A stretch of DNA of 9,477 nucleotides, from positions 1-9,477 of the forward strand of contig QMNP01000043.1 in assembly GCA_003647825.1 (NCBI GenBank), given 5' to 3'. This DNA is from Candidatus Cloacimonadota bacterium. Its GTDB lineage: Bacteria; Cloacimonadota; Cloacimonadia; Cloacimonadales; TCS61. Numbering within the stretch: position 1 is the stretch's first letter; each line of letters starts with the position of its first letter. The notes under the pieces were generated by a model that was not told the origin of the DNA, ran no database searches, and saw only the letters and a list, made by a program, of their open reading frames with translations. Positions 6,505-9,477 of this stretch are shown here, piece by piece. A program made the translations under genes and the position numbers.

Positions 6505-7683
6505 CTACTTTAACTTTTTAATTAATTTTGGTACTACCTCAAATAGATCTCCAACAAGTCCCATGTCTGCTACTTTAAAAATTGGAGCGTCAGGATCTTT
6601 ATTAATTGCGATAATATAATCTGCAGACTGCATGCCTGCCAGGTGTTGGATTGCACCGGAAATACCAATGGCAATATACACTGTTGGCTTTATGGTTTTA
6701 CCTGTCTGACCAACCTGGTGCGGATAAGCAATCCACTCAGAATCAACTGCCGCACGAGAAGCAGCCACAGCTCCATCAAGGCTTTTTGCCAGTTCTTCTA
6801 TTAAGGCAAAATTCTCTTTATTTTTAAGTCCACGGCCACCGGAAATTACAAAGTTTGCGTCAGTTAGGTTGACTGTCTGGGTATCGTCATGCACAAATCC
6901 CAGGAATTTTGAATTATCTTTCAGATCAGAAAAATCGATTGATTCCTCAATAATTTCGCCAGCTCGTGAATCATCTCTTTCTATGGCATCCATTACTTTA
7001 TGACGAACTGTAGCCATTTGAGGAAGATGATTTGGTGTGATAATTGTAGCCATTATATTTCCGCCAAAAGCAGGACGTGTTTGTAATAAACCACCATTTT
7101 CAGGGTCAATTTCCAGGCCTGTACAATCAGCCGTGAGCCCGGTATGCAATTCCACTGCAACGCGAGGTATGAATGATCTTCCCATTACAGAAGCACCGGA
7201 GAGAATTATTTCAGGGTTATATTTTTTTGCCAGATCGGTAAGAGCTTTTGAATAGGGCAGATCCAGAAAATCTTTTAATCGTGGGTCATCCACCAGTATC
7301 ACTTTATCTGCACCATAAGCAAAAAGTTCTTTAGATAGTTCATTAATCTCATGTCCCAGAAGCACGGCTACAAGCTCAGTCTCACGTTGTTTAGCCAGCT
7401 CCTTTCCTTTACCAAGAAGTTCATGAACCACATGTGCGATTTCACCATTCTTCTGCTCTGCAAAAACCCACACTCCCTCGTACTTACTTCTATCTATTGC
7501 TTTCTGACCAAATTTGCGAATAATAATAGCATCAAATGAGCAGGCACTTACGCAAGCTCCACATAATGTACATTTATCCATATTGATCTCAGCGATCTTA
7601 TCGTTCATTTCTATGGCGTCGTAAGCACATGCTTTTAAACACAGTTCACAGCCAACACATTTCTCTCTAATAACTTCTATCAT
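6505..7683 (-). CDS. etfA: Electron transfer flavoprotein alpha subunit with N-terminal 2[4Fe-4S] ferredoxin domain
   Basis: EtfA pairs with EtfB and carries FAD to move electrons between dehydrogenases and carriers. This 392-residue form has an added bacterial ferredoxin domain: C9-x2-C12-x2-C15-x3-C19 and C38-x2-C41-x2-C44-x3-C48, two intact [4Fe-4S] sites. The ETF alpha/beta domain begins near residue 71 (VWVFAE). The C-terminal FAD domain shows GGRG (282-285), AASRAAVD (307-314), QVGQTGKT (323-330) and the ETF-alpha signature VYIAIGISGAIQH (335-347), ending in NKDPDAPIF and ADMGLVGD. Fusions of this layout are known from anaerobes, including lactate-dehydrogenase/Etf (LctC) and caffeyl-CoA reductase/Etf (CarE) systems linked to flavin-based bifurcation. 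The frame extends to a GTG at 7743, but that has no ribosome binding site and overlaps a promoter-like sequence; ATG 7683, with AGGGA 12 nt upstream, gives the normal ferredoxin start. etfB, usually adjacent, is absent here. Bifurcating activity is possible but unproven. Confidence 0.94.
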   Translation of the reverse strand: MIEVIREKCVGCELCLKACAYDAIEMNDKIAEINMDKCTLCGACVSACSFDAIIIRKFGQKAIDRSKYEGVWVFAEQKNGEIAHVVHELLGKGKELAKQRETELVAVLLGHEINELSKELFAYGADKVILVDDPRLKDFLDLPYSKALTDLAKKYNPEIILSGASVMGRSFIPRVAVELHTGLTADCTGLEIDPENGGLLQTRPAFGGNIMATIITPNHLPQMATVRHKVMDAIERDDSRAGEIIEESIDFSDLKDNSKFLGFVHDDTQTVNLTDANFVISGGRGLKNKENFALIEELAKSLDGAVAASRAAVDSEWIAYPHQVGQTGKTIKPTVYIAIGISGAIQHLAGMQSADYIIAINKDPDAPIFKVADMGLVGDLFEVVPKLIKKLK

Positions 7684-7720
7684 TCCGTATTTTTTTCCCT
7701 TTGCACAAAAATTTAACTGA

Positions 7721-7748
7721 AAGATAAAAAGTTCATATTTCACGTCAA
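7721..7748 (-). promoter_or_regulatory. Candidate sigma-70-type promoter of the etfA-amidohydrolase-queE operon
   Basis: On the minus strand TTGACG (7748-7743) and TATCTT (7726-7721) are separated by 16 nt, matching 5/6 and 4/6 consensus positions. Transcription would start near 7714, giving a leader of about 30 nt before the ATG at 7683. It would exclude the upstream GTG (7743) as start codon. Confidence 0.35.
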
Positions 7749-7766
7749 GCTTAAATTTTTTTTGGT

Positions 7767-7785
7767 AGTTACTTATAAAGTAACT
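7767..7785. promoter_or_regulatory. Perfect inverted repeat in the etfA-lepA divergent region (possible operator)
   Basis: AGTTACTT (7767-7774) and AAGTAACT (7778-7785) are perfect reverse complements around the trinucleotide ATA. Both flanking genes are transcribed away from this point, so it does not terminate either of them. It lies about 20 bp upstream of the candidate etfA -35 box and about 105 bp upstream of lepA. That position suits a dimeric regulator binding site; a chance dyad in AT-rich DNA is the alternative. Confidence 0.4.
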
Positions 7786-7842
7786 CTTTTGTTATTACTA
7801 AATTATTGACACATAAACTCGGACACAAGTTTTTGAAACTAA

Positions 7843-7870
7843 TTGTGATGGCTTTATTCAGGATTATAAA
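7843..7870 (+). promoter_or_regulatory. Candidate lepA promoter
   Basis: TTGTGA (7843-7848) and TATAAA (7865-7870) are 16 nt apart, matching 4/6 and 5/6 sigma-70 positions. The start would be near 7877, giving a very short leader before the GGAGG at 7880-7884. A perfect TTGACA further upstream (7806-7811) lacks a recognisable -10 at proper spacing. The call is tentative. Confidence 0.3.
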
Positions 7871-7888
7871 GACTAAGCCGGAGGTTTG

Positions 7889-9477
7889 ATGAACAGTGAA
7901 TTAATCAGAAATTTTTGCATAATTGCTCATATCGATCATGGGAAATCAACTTTAGCAGACAGGTTGTTGGAAGCTACTCATGTGATTGATAAAAATACTC
8001 AGGTTGCCCAGATATTGGACGATATGGAACTTGAACGAGAACGCGGGATTACAATAAAATCTCACGCAATAAAAATGGAATACGTTCAGAATGGAAAAAC
8101 ATATATATTAAATTTGATAGATACACCCGGCCATGTGGATTTTTCTTATGAAGTTTCCCGCAGCCTTGCTTCTTGTGATGGTGCTTTACTTCTGGTTGAT
8201 GCCTCTCAGGGAATAGAGGCCCAGACCATGAGCAATATGTATCTGGCAATGGATAATGATTTGGAAATTATTCCGGTTATAAATAAAATTGACCTTCCTA
8301 AAGCAGATCCGGAAGGAACAGAACATGATATTATTGAGAATATTGGGATCGATAATATCTATCATATCAGTGCAAAAGAGGGAACGGGTGTTGATGAACT
8401 TCTAAAAGGTATTGTAGAGTCTATTCCAGCACCAAGTGGAAATCCCGATCTTCCGGCTAAAGCCTTGATCTTTGATTCTTATTTTGATAAATACAGGGGT
8501 GTGATAATTCTGATTAGAATGTTTGATGGTACACTGAAAAAAGGTGATGCAATAAAATTATTCTCGACCAATACAGAATATTCGATCGAGGAAATTGGAT
8601 ATTTGGGACTTAAGCACGAGCAAACAAATGAACTTTCTGCCGGGGAAGTTGGATATATTATTGCCAACATAAAAGAAGTAGCAGATGCTCGTGTGGGTGA
8701 TACATTAACACTGGCAAAAGGCGGTTGTGCAGAAGCAATGCCTGGCTTTGAAGAACCTAAACCTATGGTATATAGTGGAATTTTCCCACTGGATAAAGAA
8801 GATCATGTAAACCTTCGGGACAGCCTGGGAAAACTTAAGTTGAATGATGCAGCTCTAACGTATGAGCCGGAAAGTTCGCTTGCTCTTGGTTTTGGATTTC
8901 GCTGCGGATTTTTGGGAATGCTGCATCTGGAGATAATGAAAGAGCGTTTATTTAGAGAATATAACGTTCCAATTATTACCACAACTCCCAGTGTCCGATT
9001 TAATATCAACCTGGCAAATGGAACAACAAAGGTTATCTACAATCCGGTTGATATGCCCGATCCGGCACATATCGAAAATATTGAAGAACCCTATATGGAT
9101 GTGGAGATAATTGTTCCAGCTGAATATGTTGGTAATATCATGAAACTTGTACAGGAACGACGCGGAATCCAGAAAGATATTCAATACATCGACGAAAAAC
9201 GCATGTCGATACACTATGAAATGCCGCTCATCGAAATCATTTTTGATTTTTATGATAAGCTTAAATCAGTCAGTCGAGGATATGCTTCTCTGGATTATAG
9301 TTTTAAAGAGTATCGTGTATCTCATGTTGTAAAAGTAGATATTCTCATCAACGGAGATAAAGTGGATGCCATGTCGTTTATCTGCCATGCCGATAAAGCT
9401 TATCAATGGGGGAAAAGCGTAACTGATAAACTTAAGGAAGTTATTCCCAAACATCTTTTCAAAATCGCATTGCAAGC
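7889..9477 (+). CDS. lepA: Elongation factor 4 (LepA), 3' end beyond the window
   Basis: LepA/EF4 is a ribosome-bound translational GTPase related to EF-G that acts on stalled or pre-translocated ribosomes. The open frame runs from ATG 7889 to the window end without a stop: 529 codons of a family normally about 600 residues long, so roughly the last 70 are missing. GTPase motifs are intact: G1 AHIDHGKST (13-21), G2 ERERGIT (49-55), G3 DTPGH (78-82), G4 NKID (132-135) and G5 SAK (161-163). The LepA-type pattern QILDDMELERERGITIK (41-57) and the C-terminal RGYASLDYSFKEYR and HADKAYQWGK stretches distinguish it from EF-G and TypA. GGAGG (7880-7884) lies 4 nt before the ATG. The gene is divergent from etfA. 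Nothing looks degraded. Confidence 0.97.
   Translation, partial: MNSELIRNFCIIAHIDHGKSTLADRLLEATHVIDKNTQVAQILDDMELERERGITIKSHAIKMEYVQNGKTYILNLIDTPGHVDFSYEVSRSLASCDGALLLVDASQGIEAQTMSNMYLAMDNDLEIIPVINKIDLPKADPEGTEHDIIENIGIDNIYHISAKEGTGVDELLKGIVESIPAPSGNPDLPAKALIFDSYFDKYRGVIILIRMFDGTLKKGDAIKLFSTNTEYSIEEIGYLGLKHEQTNELSAGEVGYIIANIKEVADARVGDTLTLAKGGCAEAMPGFEEPKPMVYSGIFPLDKEDHVNLRDSLGKLKLNDAALTYEPESSLALGFGFRCGFLGMLHLEIMKERLFREYNVPIITTTPSVRFNINLANGTTKVIYNPVDMPDPAHIENIEEPYMDVEIIVPAEYVGNIMKLVQERRGIQKDIQYIDEKRMSIHYEMPLIEIIFDFYDKLKSVSRGYASLDYSFKEYRVSHVVKVDILINGDKVDAMSFICHADKAYQWGKSVTDKLKEVIPKHLFKIALQ

Noticed and set aside
7684..7743. 20-residue N-terminal extension of EtfA starting at GTG 7743
   Set aside because: There is no ribosome binding site before the GTG, the extension does not belong to the ferredoxin fold, and it overlaps the best promoter candidate. 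ATG 7683 gives the normal family start.

Overview
The window is AT-rich bacterial DNA, compact and mostly coding, with an unusual tandem-repeat island in the middle. The left-edge gene starts with a signal peptide followed by what looks like a carboxypeptidase-regulatory-like (TonB receptor / surface protein) module. Together with a ferredoxin-fused EtfA and heptanucleotide repeat arrays, this suggests an anaerobic member of the Bacteroidetes/FCB side of the tree, possibly a candidate phylum such as Cloacimonadota. That placement is an impression from gene content and style, not a proven assignment.

Layout. Positions 1-122 (minus) hold the N-terminus of an exported protein that runs off the left edge. 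A 194-bp AT-rich divergent spacer follows. Positions 317-3499 (plus) encode a large SNF2-family helicase with an N-terminal SWIM-like zinc motif. Directly after its stop codon begins a 435-bp repeat island (3500-3934): three runs of 7-bp tandem repeats (11, 10 and 12 units) separated by two copies of a 102-bp block that differ at a single base. A weak terminator-like hairpin follows, then a YigZ/IMPACT-family gene (4001-4612, plus).

Convergent to yigZ is a minus-strand cluster read right to left: etfA with an N-terminal 2[4Fe-4S] ferredoxin domain (7683-6505), a COG0402-like amidohydrolase (6498-5290) and the radical-SAM enzyme QueE of 7-deazaguanine synthesis (5263-4625). Gaps of 6 and 26 nt make this a likely operon. 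queE has no ATG, GTG or TTG start ahead of its conserved N-terminus; the best candidate is a CTG preceded by AGGGA. A divergent promoter region of about 205 bp containing a perfect 8-bp inverted repeat separates etfA from lepA (7889 to the right edge, plus), which encodes the translation factor EF4 and is cut off by the window end.

How the genes may relate. lepA, yigZ and queE concern translation or tRNA modification; the helicase is a nucleic-acid remodeller; the EtfA-ferredoxin fusion belongs to anaerobic electron transfer, but its EtfB partner is not next to it. No tRNA, rRNA, CRISPR array, transposase or phage gene is visible. The most unusual feature is the heptad/102-bp compound repeat island; the most unusual gene feature is the queE start.
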